Assembly (NCBI GenBank): GCA_947372535.1
Contig: CANBUA010000081.1
Span: 1 to 16,815 of the forward strand
DNA from: Burkholderiales bacterium
GTDB taxonomy: Bacteria > Pseudomonadota > Gammaproteobacteria > Burkholderiales > Burkholderiaceae
Reading direction: 5' to 3'
DNA: 16,815 nucleotides
Below are positions 1-9,935 of the stretch, in pieces; position 1 is the stretch's first letter; the number at the start of each line of letters is the position of its first letter. Under the pieces are notes generated by a model, which saw only the letters and a program-made list of their open reading frames with translations, made no database searches and had not been told where the DNA came from. The position numbers and the translations under genes are program-made.

Positions 1-267
1 GTGGCCATCGAGCGCCAGTTGTCCTTTTTCGAAGATGAACTTCGTCAAGACCTGATCCGTCTGGCCAAAGTGAAGAAAACGAGCTTGCTGGATCCCGCCC
101 TGACGGCTCGGGCCATCACGCGGCTGGTCTTTGCCATGGGCGCGCAGGCGCTCGATGCTGCACCCGAAGATCAGGCCCGCCTGACGGAAGAGTTGACCAC
201 CATGGTTCGCATGATCGTGTCAGGCACCCAGGCCCTGGGCGAACAGTTGCCCGACGACGTGGCATGA
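1..267 (+). CDS. TetR/AcrR-type regulator, C-terminal fragment (5' end outside window)
   Basis: The reading frame is open from the first base and ends with TGA at 265-267, giving 88 residues. The GTG at position 1 is probably an internal valine codon, because the window cuts the gene. The visible part is helical, with segments such as FFEDELRQDLIRLAKVK and LTARAITRLVFAMGAQAL, and ends in TMVRMIVSGTQALGEQ. This resembles the ligand-binding/dimerisation C-terminal domain of TetR regulators, whose last helix often reads like this. The DNA-binding HTH would lie upstream and is not visible, so the family call is inference from the C-terminal style. It is convergent with the minus-strand gene ending at 367, and the terminator at 271-308 lies between them. 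Any helical domain of another family remains possible. Confidence 0.55.
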   Translation: MAIERQLSFFEDELRQDLIRLAKVKKTSLLDPALTARAITRLVFAMGAQALDAAPEDQARLTEELTTMVRMIVSGTQALGEQLPDDVA

Positions 268-270
268 ACG

Positions 271-308
271 AAAAATCCGGGGCGGGTGCGTGAGACACCC
301 ACCCCGGA
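271..308 (-). terminator. Rho-independent terminator of the minus-strand unit 1141-367
   Basis: TCCGGGGCGGGTG (276-288) and CACCCACCCCGGA (296-308) form a 13-bp stem with one mismatch and a 7-nt loop. Read on the minus strand, the stem is followed directly by TTTTT (275-271). There is no T tract on the plus-strand side. It therefore serves the minus-strand genes and lies 58 bp past their last stop codon. Confidence 0.8.
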
Positions 309-366
309 CTGTGCGCCCCTGTCAAGGGCATGCGCTGGCCTCAATCAACGCATCGGCCGCTGTCCA

Positions 367-816
367 TCAGGCATGGACCGACCTTGGCTGAGGCGGCTCC
401 GCCATCGTGCGCTTGACCTGATCGGCTGCGTAATCACGGGTGGCCACCTGCGGACAGCGGCGGCAAGCCTCTGCGCCGTTTTCTGACCACCAGCGACAGT
501 CGAGCCGGATCGCACAGCGCGGCAGCATGTGCACCACGGCGGGCGCCAGGCTGACCGTGCGCTCGGCCAGGGTGCAGCGGTCCGTGTCCTGAGCGTAATG
601 CCCGCAGCCGGTCGTGGCGCAAGCCCCGGCCATGCGAAACACCTCGTCAGGGGCCACCGGGGCCGCCATGTCAACAATTTCCTGAGTCACGGTCAGCGGT
701 TCGTCAAGGTAGGACACCTCGGGCTCCTCCACCGTCCCGCCGACCACGGCAAAGACCTGCGCCCCGACCCAGTCGTGCGGCACGCTCGGACACAGCGTTT
801 GCTTCGGGTTGCTCAT
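367..816 (-). CDS. Eight-cysteine conserved-type hypothetical protein
   Basis: The product has 149 residues. The start is ATG at 816-814, with GGGAG 7 nt upstream on the minus strand. I do not recognise a named family. The N-terminal 60 residues are acidic with one Cys (C9). The rest is a cysteine block: C66-x4-C71-x9-C81-x19-C101-x5-C107-x10-C118-x2-C121. It contains CATTGCGHYAQ, LPRCAIRLDCRWW and a final CRRCPQV. The spacing suggests a zinc or iron-sulfur site, or several disulfides. There is no signal peptide or membrane segment, so a cytoplasmic metal site is the more likely reading. The gene lies 31 bp downstream of the precursor-like peptide gene on the same strand and shares its terminator, so the two are probably cotranscribed. 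A role in maturing or binding that peptide is inference from position only. Confidence 0.75.
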   Translation of the reverse strand: MSNPKQTLCPSVPHDWVGAQVFAVVGGTVEEPEVSYLDEPLTVTQEIVDMAAPVAPDEVFRMAGACATTGCGHYAQDTDRCTLAERTVSLAPAVVHMLPRCAIRLDCRWWSENGAEACRRCPQVATRDYAADQVKRTMAEPPQPRSVHA

Positions 817-847
817 GAAAGCGCTCCCATGCGGCGATGCGCCGCGT

Positions 848-1141
848 TCACTTCACCGCATCGATGGGGGCCGGCACGGCCACCAGGCCCACCACAATGG
901 GCGGGCGGAAGCCGGCGATGGTGGGCTCTTTCACAGCCACCAAACCGATGACGGGCGGCTGTTTGATGATGGCCTTGGCAGCCGCCGTGGCAGCACCGCT
1001 GACCTGGGTGGTCTGCTCAGGCGTGAGTTCCGTCATGGCCTCACGCGCCGCCAGTGCGCGCTCGACACCCTGGCGTGCCGCCTTTGCCAGGTCCATGGCT
1101 GAAATGCGCCCGGCCTTGTGTTGCTTGATGTCTTGTTTCAT
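848..1141 (-). CDS. 97-aa precursor-like peptide with VSGA motif and GLVAV repeats
   Basis: The start is ATG at 1141-1139, with TGAGGT about 7 nt upstream. The N-terminal half (1-50) is charged and helical and ends ELTPEQTTQVSGA (38-50). This resembles the leader ends of ribosomal peptide precursors, which commonly end in an acidic L-x-x-E/D-x-x-x-V-x-G-G/A pattern. The C-terminal 47 residues contain no Cys or Ser and only two Thr. They are rich in Pro, Val and Ile and carry two similar blocks, PPVIGLVAV (62-70) and PPIVVGLVAV (80-89), with GLVAV at a 19-residue period, separated by KEPTIAGFR. The lack of Cys/Ser argues against a lanthipeptide, thiopeptide or sactipeptide core. No recognisable modifying enzyme or peptidase transporter lies nearby. 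It could instead be a small structural or granule-associated protein. The existence of the gene is well supported, the RiPP reading only moderately. Confidence 0.7.
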   Translation of the reverse strand: MKQDIKQHKAGRISAMDLAKAARQGVERALAAREAMTELTPEQTTQVSGAATAAAKAIIKQPPVIGLVAVKEPTIAGFRPPIVVGLVAVPAPIDAVK

Positions 1142-1284
1142 GGATTTGACCTCAGGTTTGAGTAAGCCGGCGTGAGCCGGGCAAGCAAGGCGGTCGGGAC
1201 AGCACCGCCACCAACCAGACTAGCCACTCAGCACCCGCAGGAACATGGCGGCTTGCCCTGAACATGTGTCGGGGTGAAACACGC

Positions 1285-2316
1285 TCAAGGGGTGGACGTC
1301 AGGCGATCCACCATGTCCTTGACGGCTTTCATCTGCGGGCCGCTGCGCACCTGGAAGCTCAAGCTGGAGTAGCCCCACCAATCCCAGCAGCCCTTGGGGT
1401 TGAAGGGGATGGCCGGCGTGGGCTTGATCTGCGGGTACAGCACGATGATCTGGTTGGCATCGGCCCACTGGTTGTAGCCCACCCGGGCGTAGACATCGCT
1501 GCCCACCACCGCCGCGCCCTGCTGGCACCCGTGGAAAACCACGTGAACCGAACATTGGCTGGAATCGGCCGCGCAGGTCTTGGGCAGGTAATAGAAGCCG
1601 ACGGTGTCCAGGCCCGTCACCGTGCTGGCGAACTCATGCTGGTCAAAAGGCCGCACGGTCGATGACAGGGCCTGCACCGCCGGCTTGAGCGGGCCGTAGA
1701 TGTGGCTCAGGATCGCTTTGGGCTGGTCGTAAGGCACGCCCTTGACCGTGCAATGGTCGATGTAAGGCGGATCAGTGATTTTGCAATCATTGCCAAAGCT
1801 GGGCGCGATGAAGGCATGCCCGGCCGGCAACGTACCCACGAACGCCAGGTTCTTCGGCGGCACCCCGGCAGCCTTGTAGAAATCACGGGTGGCTTTGACC
1901 ACCGTGGGCACGACGGTCGGGTCCTTGCTGCCACTGAACACATACACCTTGAGCTTGCTCACGCCCTCCACCGGGTCGATCTGACCCAGGTTGGCAAAAC
2001 CTTGCGCGGCCGACCAGGACATGTCGGCCGATGGCGAGCCGCTCATGCAGGTCTGGATGCCACCCAGGTTGACGTAGACACAGTTGTAGGGGCCGCCCGC
2101 CACCACGCCCACGCCCAGCGTGCTGGCCGAAAAAGCCACGCTGTACTGCACCGCCATGAACGCACCGGAAGACAGGCCCGACACCGACGTGCGCTCCTTC
2201 ACGGCGTGCAGGGTCGGCAGCTCATCGGCGGCCTGGGCGGGCGCCATGGCCAAGAGCCAAGCGCACAGGCCCAAGGCACTGGCGGCCCACTTCACGTTCA
2301 CATGGATCATCGTCAT
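1285..2316 (-). CDS. Secreted PHB-depolymerase-type esterase (alpha/beta hydrolase)
   Basis: The family hydrolyses poly(3-hydroxybutyrate) or similar esters. I take ATG at 2316 (343 aa): it has AGGGA about 9 nt upstream and places a signal peptide at the N terminus (hydrophobic core about 10-25, AQA cleavage near 29). The frame stays open to 2406, but that extension would bury the signal. The lipase box GLSSG (47-51, nucleophile S49), an SGSKDPTV Asp (D132), a PAGHAF His (H167) and an oxyanion-type HGCQQG (262-267) are visible. The HGC motif lies after the lipase box, the order described for type 2 catalytic domains of PHB depolymerases. The protein ends soon after the catalytic domain, so the linker and substrate-binding domain of classical extracellular enzymes are missing. 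It is divergent from the helicase gene across a 92-bp gap. A periplasmic or secreted esterase with another substrate is possible. Confidence 0.8.
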   Translation of the reverse strand: MTMIHVNVKWAASALGLCAWLLAMAPAQAADELPTLHAVKERTSVSGLSSGAFMAVQYSVAFSASTLGVGVVAGGPYNCVYVNLGGIQTCMSGSPSADMSWSAAQGFANLGQIDPVEGVSKLKVYVFSGSKDPTVVPTVVKATRDFYKAAGVPPKNLAFVGTLPAGHAFIAPSFGNDCKITDPPYIDHCTVKGVPYDQPKAILSHIYGPLKPAVQALSSTVRPFDQHEFASTVTGLDTVGFYYLPKTCAADSSQCSVHVVFHGCQQGAAVVGSDVYARVGYNQWADANQIIVLYPQIKPTPAIPFNPKGCWDWWGYSSLSFQVRSGPQMKAVKDMVDRLTSTP

Positions 2317-2408
2317 GGCTGGATTCCCTGGATTGAGTTGCAGCGCAGCGTAATGCATGCCCCAATCAGGCGATACCCCTAGAAGACCAGTTAGAGTTCG
2401 CACCATCC

Positions 2409-4664
<2,256 letters not shown>

Positions 4665-4700
4665 TTGACGCGCATTTCGCGGATTCCCAACATGGCGGCA

Positions 4701-4731
4701 AGCGATTGCCCCAGTGGGCACGGTCGCTTTT
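4701..4731 (+). terminator. Possible rho-independent terminator after the helicase gene
   Basis: AGCGA (4701-4705) pairs with TCGCT (4724-4728). Inside it TGCCC (4707-4711) pairs with GGGCA (4716-4720) around a CAGT tetraloop, with a small asymmetric internal loop. TTT follows at 4729-4731. The T run is short, so the call is moderate. It lies 36 bp after the helicase stop codon and before the binding-protein gene. Confidence 0.4.
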
Positions 4732-4779
4732 GAAGATTAAATTCCCATCTTTGACCGTTCACTTCCAAAGAGAGTCTTC

Positions 4780-5841
4780 ATGAAGTCCATCCGGTGCTTG
4801 CCCGTCCTTGCCCTGGGAGTTGCTCTAGGCTTGATCAGCCTGACCGCACAGGCCGCCGGAGGCCCGAAATTTTGCGTGTTCGACATTGTTGGTGCCTCAG
4901 GCGACGCTTTCAACATGACCAAGGACTACATGGTCGCCATGCAGCGCTTTGGTGTCACCGTCGAGCCCAAGGTCTACACCAACGAGGCAGCAGCCATCGA
5001 AGACTTCCGCACTGGTCTGTGCGACGCGGTCGTGGCCACCGGTTTTCGCACGCGTCCTTTCAACGCCGTGGCCGGCTCCATCGACTCTATCGGCTCGACC
5101 ACCATCGTGCGCGACGGCAAGATCGACATGAACGCCAGCTACAACGTGATCCGCACCCTGGTGCAGACTTTCGCGGCCACCTCGCCCCTGGTCAGCAAGC
5201 TCATGGTCGAAGGCAACTACGAAGTCGGCGGCATCCTGCCCATCGGCGCGGCTTTCCCGATGGTCAATGACCGCCGCATCAACACGGTCGAGGCCCTGGC
5301 CGGCAAGCGCATCGCCTCGTTGGAGTACGACAAGGCGCAGTCCATCATGATCAAGCGCATCGGCGGCATCCCCGTCTCGGCCGACGTCACCACGCTGGGC
5401 CCCAAGTTCAATGCCGGGCAGATGGACATGATCGCCGCACCGACCTTGGCCTACAAGCCACTGGAACTGCAAAAGGGCATCGGCCCCAATGGCGGCATTG
5501 GCCGCTTTCCGCTGTTGATCATGACTTACCAGATGATCATCAACCGGACCAAGTTTCCCGAAGGGTTTGGCGACAAATCACGCAAATACTGGTTGACCCA
5601 ATACGACCGCCTGATGCAACTCATCAAAGCTTCTGAAGCGGCCATTCCGGCGGGTGTCATGGTCGAGCTCAGCCCGGAAAATACCTACAAATACACGCTG
5701 ATGCTACGTGAAGCGCGCATCGACATTGCGCAACAGGGCATTTACGACAAGCGCGGGCTGAAAATCATCAAACGCGTGCGGTGTTCCGTGAACCCCGGCG
5801 ACCCAGAATGCGCGACCAAGTCCGAAGAGGAATGGAAGTGA
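4780..5841 (+). CDS. AdeT1/2-like putative periplasmic solute-binding protein
   Basis: This 353-aa protein starts at ATG 4780 with an AGAGAG ribosome site 7 nt upstream. A signal peptide is clear: a basic MKSIR start, a hydrophobic core 7-22 and a TAQAA cleavage region near 26. The mature part begins GGPKFCVFDIVGASGDAF and contains VYTNEAAAIEDFRTGLCDAV, NTVEALAGKRIASLEYDKAQ and an internal GQMDMIAAPTLAYKP. This is the layout of the AdeT1/2-like putative solute-binding family, which has a TRAP DctP-like fold. Four cysteines remain after the signal (32, 81, 335, 344) and could form two disulfides. No TRAP membrane subunits are adjacent; instead two diguanylate cyclases and a chemoreceptor follow on the same strand. 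A ligand-presenting role to these sensors is inference. AdeT in Acinetobacter was linked to drug resistance, but that says little here. Confidence 0.75.
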   Translation: MKSIRCLPVLALGVALGLISLTAQAAGGPKFCVFDIVGASGDAFNMTKDYMVAMQRFGVTVEPKVYTNEAAAIEDFRTGLCDAVVATGFRTRPFNAVAGSIDSIGSTTIVRDGKIDMNASYNVIRTLVQTFAATSPLVSKLMVEGNYEVGGILPIGAAFPMVNDRRINTVEALAGKRIASLEYDKAQSIMIKRIGGIPVSADVTTLGPKFNAGQMDMIAAPTLAYKPLELQKGIGPNGGIGRFPLLIMTYQMIINRTKFPEGFGDKSRKYWLTQYDRLMQLIKASEAAIPAGVMVELSPENTYKYTLMLREARIDIAQQGIYDKRGLKIIKRVRCSVNPGDPECATKSEEEWK

Positions 5842-5945
5842 TCTCGGCACGCCATTTGATGCCGCCATGTCAAGTCCAGCATGGCCCGAACCGATAACAG
5901 GGCTATGCGGTCATTCCCGGTCGCCAATGGCGTGTTTCCTGGCAC

Positions 5946-7091
5946 ATGCGGCAGCTCATCGATCAATTCCTAGATACCTCCACGCCCACCGGCCGCTGCC
6001 TGGCGGCTGTGGTCATGTCCACGCCCTTCATGTGCGCGTTCTGGCTGGCCTCCACATCGGCCCTCGTCAACCATGAGATCCGCCAAGGCGTCAACCTGCC
6101 CGTCATCTGGGGCATGGAAATCCTGCTCACCATCAGTTTGGCCGTCAATGTCGGGATGGGGCGTTGGTTGTGGGTCAGGCGGCACCTGACACAGCGGCTG
6201 GCCACCACCAATTTGCTGGTGGCGCTCAACATCGGGCTGGCCTATCAGGGCGTCACCATTTCCTATGGTTTTTTCAGCACTGGCGGCAGCCTGGTGATGC
6301 TGGGCGTGCTGACCATCGGTTTGCTGCTGTTTGATCAGCGCACCATGCTGATCTGCTTCGCCATATGTCTGGTCACCCACCTGGGGGTGGATTTTTTCGT
6401 GATGAAAGGCGACTGGCCTTATGCACCGGCCATCACTGCCGGGGCCTTCGAACATGGCCAGCCGACCTGGTGGTGGTCGCTTTGGCGCAGCCTGGTCTTG
6501 ATGACCGCCTGGGCAGCCCTGCTGCCACTGATCTTCATGCTCTTCGGGCGCCTGGACACGCTGCACAACCAGTTGGCCAAACTGTCTTACACGGACGTGC
6601 TGACCGGCCTGGCCAACCGGCGTTTTTTCATGGAACGCCTGAAAGCCGAGGCCGAGCGCCAATCTCGCAGCCAATTGCCGTTCAGCCTGGTGCTGATCGA
6701 TGCCGACCATTTCAAGCGCATCAATGATCAACACGGTCATGCTGCGGGCGATGAGGTGCTGCGTCATCTGGCCGACCTCCTGATCGCAGGCACGCGCACG
6801 CCCACCGACCAGTCGGCGCGGCTGGGCGGCGAGGAGTTCGGCGTGCTGCTGCCCGACACGGATCAGGCCGCCGCACAGGTGGTCTGTCAACGCATTGCTT
6901 GGGCCTTGCGCAACCACGAGTTCGAAGTCCGAGGCCAGCGCTTTCATGTCACGGTCAGCATGGGCGTGGTCGAGTGCCTGCATGCGGACATCGACGAAGC
7001 GCTCAAGCAGGCTGACATGAACCTCTACCAAGCCAAGCATCAGGGCCGCGACGCCATCGTCTCCTCCGTGTTGCAGAGAGCCCACGCATGA
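5946..7091 (+). CDS. Membrane-anchored diguanylate cyclase (GGEEF), first of a tandem pair
   Basis: This 381-aa protein makes c-di-GMP from two GTP. The N-terminal 205 residues contain about six hydrophobic segments (roughly 20-40, 55-72, 88-105, 114-130, 134-150, 182-200) and no recognised sensory domain. The GGDEF domain starts at SYTDVLTGLANRRFF (214-228). It has the metal-binding D252 in LIDADHFKRIN, the active-site loop GGEEF (294-298) and a C-terminal ADMNLYQAKHQGRD. The loop is intact, so activity is expected. The product-inhibition I-site should be RxxD ending six residues before the first Gly. Here it is T285-P-T-D288, so the Arg is missing, although R284 sits one place earlier. The start ATG has no good ribosome site. 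The stop overlaps the next start as ATGA at 7088-7091, indicating translational coupling. Confidence 0.92.
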   Translation: MRQLIDQFLDTSTPTGRCLAAVVMSTPFMCAFWLASTSALVNHEIRQGVNLPVIWGMEILLTISLAVNVGMGRWLWVRRHLTQRLATTNLLVALNIGLAYQGVTISYGFFSTGGSLVMLGVLTIGLLLFDQRTMLICFAICLVTHLGVDFFVMKGDWPYAPAITAGAFEHGQPTWWWSLWRSLVLMTAWAALLPLIFMLFGRLDTLHNQLAKLSYTDVLTGLANRRFFMERLKAEAERQSRSQLPFSLVLIDADHFKRINDQHGHAAGDEVLRHLADLLIAGTRTPTDQSARLGGEEFGVLLPDTDQAAAQVVCQRIAWALRNHEFEVRGQRFHVTVSMGVVECLHADIDEALKQADMNLYQAKHQGRDAIVSSVLQRAHA

Positions 7092-8239
7092 TCCAGTTCG
7101 TCGCGTGGATTCAGGAGCAGTTACTGTTGCGCAAGCCCGTGGTGAGTTCCATGATCTTCGCGGCGCTGGCCCTGCCCATCTTGCTCCTGTTCGTCGGCTT
7201 GCAGGCCATCGCCCTCAGCCACGAGGCCATCCTGGCCCTCTACCAGCCTGAAGGCTTGTGGCTCACCCAGTTCATGCTGCTGGGCCTGATCGCCTGGTTA
7301 CTCGTCGTCGTCGCGTACGGCTGGCGCACGCGCCTGGCTGATCACCCCTGCACGCGACTGCCCATGCTCACCATCACCCCCACGGTCATGGTCATGGCCT
7401 TGCTCGGCATTGGTCACGGGCTCAAGGACACACCCATGAGCCTGACCATCCTGGCGCCCTTCTTCCTGGGCCGGGCGCTGTTCGGCGTCAAGCCCCTGGT
7501 GCCCGCCCTGGTGATGGGCATCCTGCTGCTGCTCGGCAATGAGGCGCTGGTCGTCATGGATCGCCTGCCCTATGCCCCACTGCTGACCCACCCGGTGTTC
7601 GAAGGCACCGAGCTGGCGCTGTGGTGGAAGGTGTGGCTGCGGGTGGTCTTCACCGCCAGCGCCCTGCCTTTCTCGGGCATGGTGTTCTTCCTGTTCGGCA
7701 CTTTGGCCATGCGGCGCCGGGAGCTGGAAGACCTGGTCCGCACAGACATGCTCACCGGGTTGGCCAACCGCCGCACCTTCATGACCCAATTGGAGATCGA
7801 ATCTCACCGGCACGCCCGCAACAAGCGCCCCTTCTGCCTGATCATGTGCGACGTCGATCACTTCAAGAAGATCAACGACACCTGGGGCCACCCGGCAGGC
7901 GACGCCGTGCTCACGGAGTTGGGCCGCATCCTCAAACGCACCAGCCGCGAGCAACTGGACACGGCCGCACGCATCGGCGGCGAGGAGTTCGCCGTGCTGA
8001 TGCCCGAGACCAGCCTCAGCCAGGCCCAGATCGTGGCCGAGGCCATGTCAGCCGGCGTGCGCTCCAGCATCTTCGTGTTCGATGGCCAGGAGGTGACGGT
8101 CACCCAGAGTGTGGGCATCGCCCAGACCAACCTCGGTGATGGCAACGCCGCCCTGCGCCTGGCCGACGACAACCTCTACGAAGCCAAACGGGCCGGACGC
8201 GATCGCATCGTCGCCTCCCTGATCGAAACCCAGGACTAA
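7088..8239 (+). CDS. Membrane-anchored diguanylate cyclase (GGEEF), second of a tandem pair
   Basis: This 383-aa paralogue of the preceding cyclase has the same plan: an N-terminal region of about 205 residues with around six hydrophobic segments, then a GGDEF domain. Visible are RTDMLTGLANRRTFM (218-232), metal-binding D255 in MCDVDHFKKIND, GGEEF (297-301) and ADDNLYEAKRAGRDRIV near the C terminus. The I-site position reads E288-Q-L-D291 in place of RxxD, with R287 one residue early, the same shift as in its neighbour. The ATG overlaps the upstream stop by 4 bp. The two cyclases probably arose by duplication and have diverged most in their membrane parts, which suggests different signals. 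No terminator with a T tract is evident in the 132-bp gap before the chemoreceptor gene. Confidence 0.92.
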   Translation: MIQFVAWIQEQLLLRKPVVSSMIFAALALPILLLFVGLQAIALSHEAILALYQPEGLWLTQFMLLGLIAWLLVVVAYGWRTRLADHPCTRLPMLTITPTVMVMALLGIGHGLKDTPMSLTILAPFFLGRALFGVKPLVPALVMGILLLLGNEALVVMDRLPYAPLLTHPVFEGTELALWWKVWLRVVFTASALPFSGMVFFLFGTLAMRRRELEDLVRTDMLTGLANRRTFMTQLEIESHRHARNKRPFCLIMCDVDHFKKINDTWGHPAGDAVLTELGRILKRTSREQLDTAARIGGEEFAVLMPETSLSQAQIVAEAMSAGVRSSIFVFDGQEVTVTQSVGIAQTNLGDGNAALRLADDNLYEAKRAGRDRIVASLIETQD

Positions 8240-8371
8240 GCGGCCTTCAGCTTTCGTGAAGAACGGCCGATAAACCTGTCACGGTTGCCGCCCAAGAACG
8301 GCAAACACACCGAGGTCAGGGCCCGGCACGGTGGATGATCAACTGGGGCTTCGTCAAACTGGGTCACCCCC

Positions 8372-9910
8372 ATGCAACTCAATCAATTCAAACTGGGGAC
8401 CCGCCTGGGCCTGGGTTTTGCCGCCGTCCTATTCCTGGTGGCGGTGATCTCCGGCCTGGGATGGAGCCGGTTGCGGTCTACCCAGGTGGCCACGCAGAAC
8501 GCCCTCAACGCCCAGCAACGCGCTCAGAGCGCCCTCTCTTGGCAGGGGCTGACCACCTTGAACGTCGCGCGCACCCTGGCCATTGCCAAATCCGGCGGCA
8601 TGACCGAGGTCAAGCAGCATTTTTCAGGTGACATGAAGTCCACCTCTGCCGCCATCAGCCAGGTTCAGAAGGCGCTGGAAGACGGCACAGACGATGCCGC
8701 CACCCGCGCCATGTTCGAAGACATCGCCGCCAAGCGCAAAACCTACATCGCCACACGCGACAAACTGTTCAAACAATTGACCGCCGCCGATCCCGACGCG
8801 CAAGCCAACCTGGCCCAATTGCTGCCGCAGGCCGAGCAATACCTGGCCTCGCTCAACGCATTCCAGGCCCATGAACAACGACGCGCCCAGCAGATCGCCA
8901 CCGCTGCGGCCGCCGAGATCGAACAGGCCCAGCACCTCATCCTGGGCCTGACACTGGCCTGCCTGCTCACCGGCGCTACCTGCGCCTGGGTGATGACACG
9001 CTCGGTCACCGGGCCGCTCAGCCACGTGGTCAGGGCCACCCAGGCCATGGCCAGCGGCGACCTGTCGGGCGACACCAGTTTTTCAGGCCGTGATGAGGTG
9101 GCCGACGTGATGCACAGCCTGCACGACATGCGCATGTCCCTGAGCAGCATGGTGGTTGATGTGCGCCAATCGACCGAATCGATCAAGGTCGCCAGTGGCG
9201 AAGTCGCTGCTGGCAGCCAGGACCTGTCGCAACGTACCGAAAGGGCAGCCTCCAATCTTCAGGAGACAGCCTCCTCGCTGGAGCAAATTTCCAGCACCGT
9301 CAAGCAGACCGCCGGTTCGGCCGAACATGCCCAGCAGATGGCACAAGTGGCCGCGCAAGCTGCTGAAAAAGGTGGCTCGGTCGTCGCTCAAGTGGTCGAC
9401 ACCATGGGCGAGATCCAGGCGCGTTCACGCAAGATCGTCGACATCATCTCGGTGATTGACGGCATCGCCTTCCAGACCAACATCCTGGCGCTCAACGCCG
9501 CCGTGGAAGCGGCCCGCGCCGGCGAGCAAGGCCGAGGTTTTGCGGTCGTGGCAGGCGAGGTTCGCACCCTGGCACAGCGTTCAGCCGAAGCGGCCAAGGA
9601 GATCAAGTCGCTGATCAACGCATCGGTAGGCAGTGTGGAGACCGGTGGCCGGCTGGTGAACGAAGCGGGCATGTCCATGACGAACATCGTGCAATCGGTC
9701 AAGCGCGTCAACGACATCATCGGCGAGATCACCAACGCCGCGGCGGAACAATCGACAGGAATCGGCCACGTCAACGGCGCTGTCAGCCAACTTGATCAGA
9801 TGACGCAGCAGAACGCAGCCCTGGTCGAACAATCAGCCGCGGCGGCCGAGAGCCTGAAGGATCAGTCCCTCAAGCTCACGCAGCTGGTCTCGATCTTCCA
9901 GGTGTCCTGA
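8372..9910 (+). CDS. Methyl-accepting chemotaxis protein, Tar-type topology
   Basis: This 512-aa transmembrane chemoreceptor signals to CheA through CheW. A first membrane helix (about 12-30) follows the basic [11 protein letters not shown] start. A periplasmic region of some 155 residues, probably a four-helix bundle, lies before TM2 (about 187-207). A HAMP domain (about 208-262) and the cytoplasmic coiled-coil domain follow. The conserved hairpin tip is clear at 363-395, including [20 protein letters not shown] and [15 protein letters not shown]. Glu/Gln-rich methylation-type helices flank it. The protein ends LVSIFQVS, so it lacks the C-terminal pentapeptide tether used by CheR/CheB in enteric Tar and Tsr. 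The 132-bp upstream gap allows its own promoter. It converges with the P450 gene, with only 25 bp between the stops and no clear terminator. Confidence 0.95.
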   Translation: MQLNQFKLGTRLGLGFAAVLFLVAVISGLGWSRLRSTQVATQNALNAQQRAQSALSWQGLTTLNVARTLAIAKSGGMTEVKQHFSGDMKSTSAAISQVQKALEDGTDDAATRAMFEDIAAKRKTYIATRDKLFKQLTAADPDAQANLAQLLPQAEQYLASLNAFQAHEQRRAQQIATAAAAEIEQAQHLILGLTLACLLTGATCAWVMTRSVTGPLSHVVRATQAMASGDLSGDTSFSGRDEVADVMHSLHDMRMSLSSMVVDVRQSTESIKVASGEVAAGSQDLSQRTERAASNLQETASSLEQISSTVKQTAGSAEHAQQMAQVAAQAAEKGGSVVAQVVDTMGEIQARSRKIVDIISVIDGIAFQTNILALNAAVEAARAGEQGRGFAVVAGEVRTLAQRSAEAAKEIKSLINASVGSVETGGRLVNEAGMSMTNIVQSVKRVNDIIGEITNAAAEQSTGIGHVNGAVSQLDQMTQQNAALVEQSAAAAESLKDQSLKLTQLVSIFQVS

Positions 9911-9935
9911 GCTAGAACAATGCCCATCAATCCGG

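Noticed and set aside
1167..1209. Short hairpins (CCGGC/GCCGG and GGCGGT/ACCGCC) between the hydrolase and the peptide gene
   Set aside because: Stems of 5-6 bp without a T tract are expected by chance at this GC content, so I do not call a terminator.
5970..7085. A 371-residue minus-strand frame
   Set aside because: It is antisense to the first diguanylate cyclase and is His/Gln-rich in the manner of a shadow frame.
8241..8304. Imperfect hairpins between the second cyclase and the chemoreceptor
   Set aside because: The stems are broken and no T run follows; support is too weak for a terminator.
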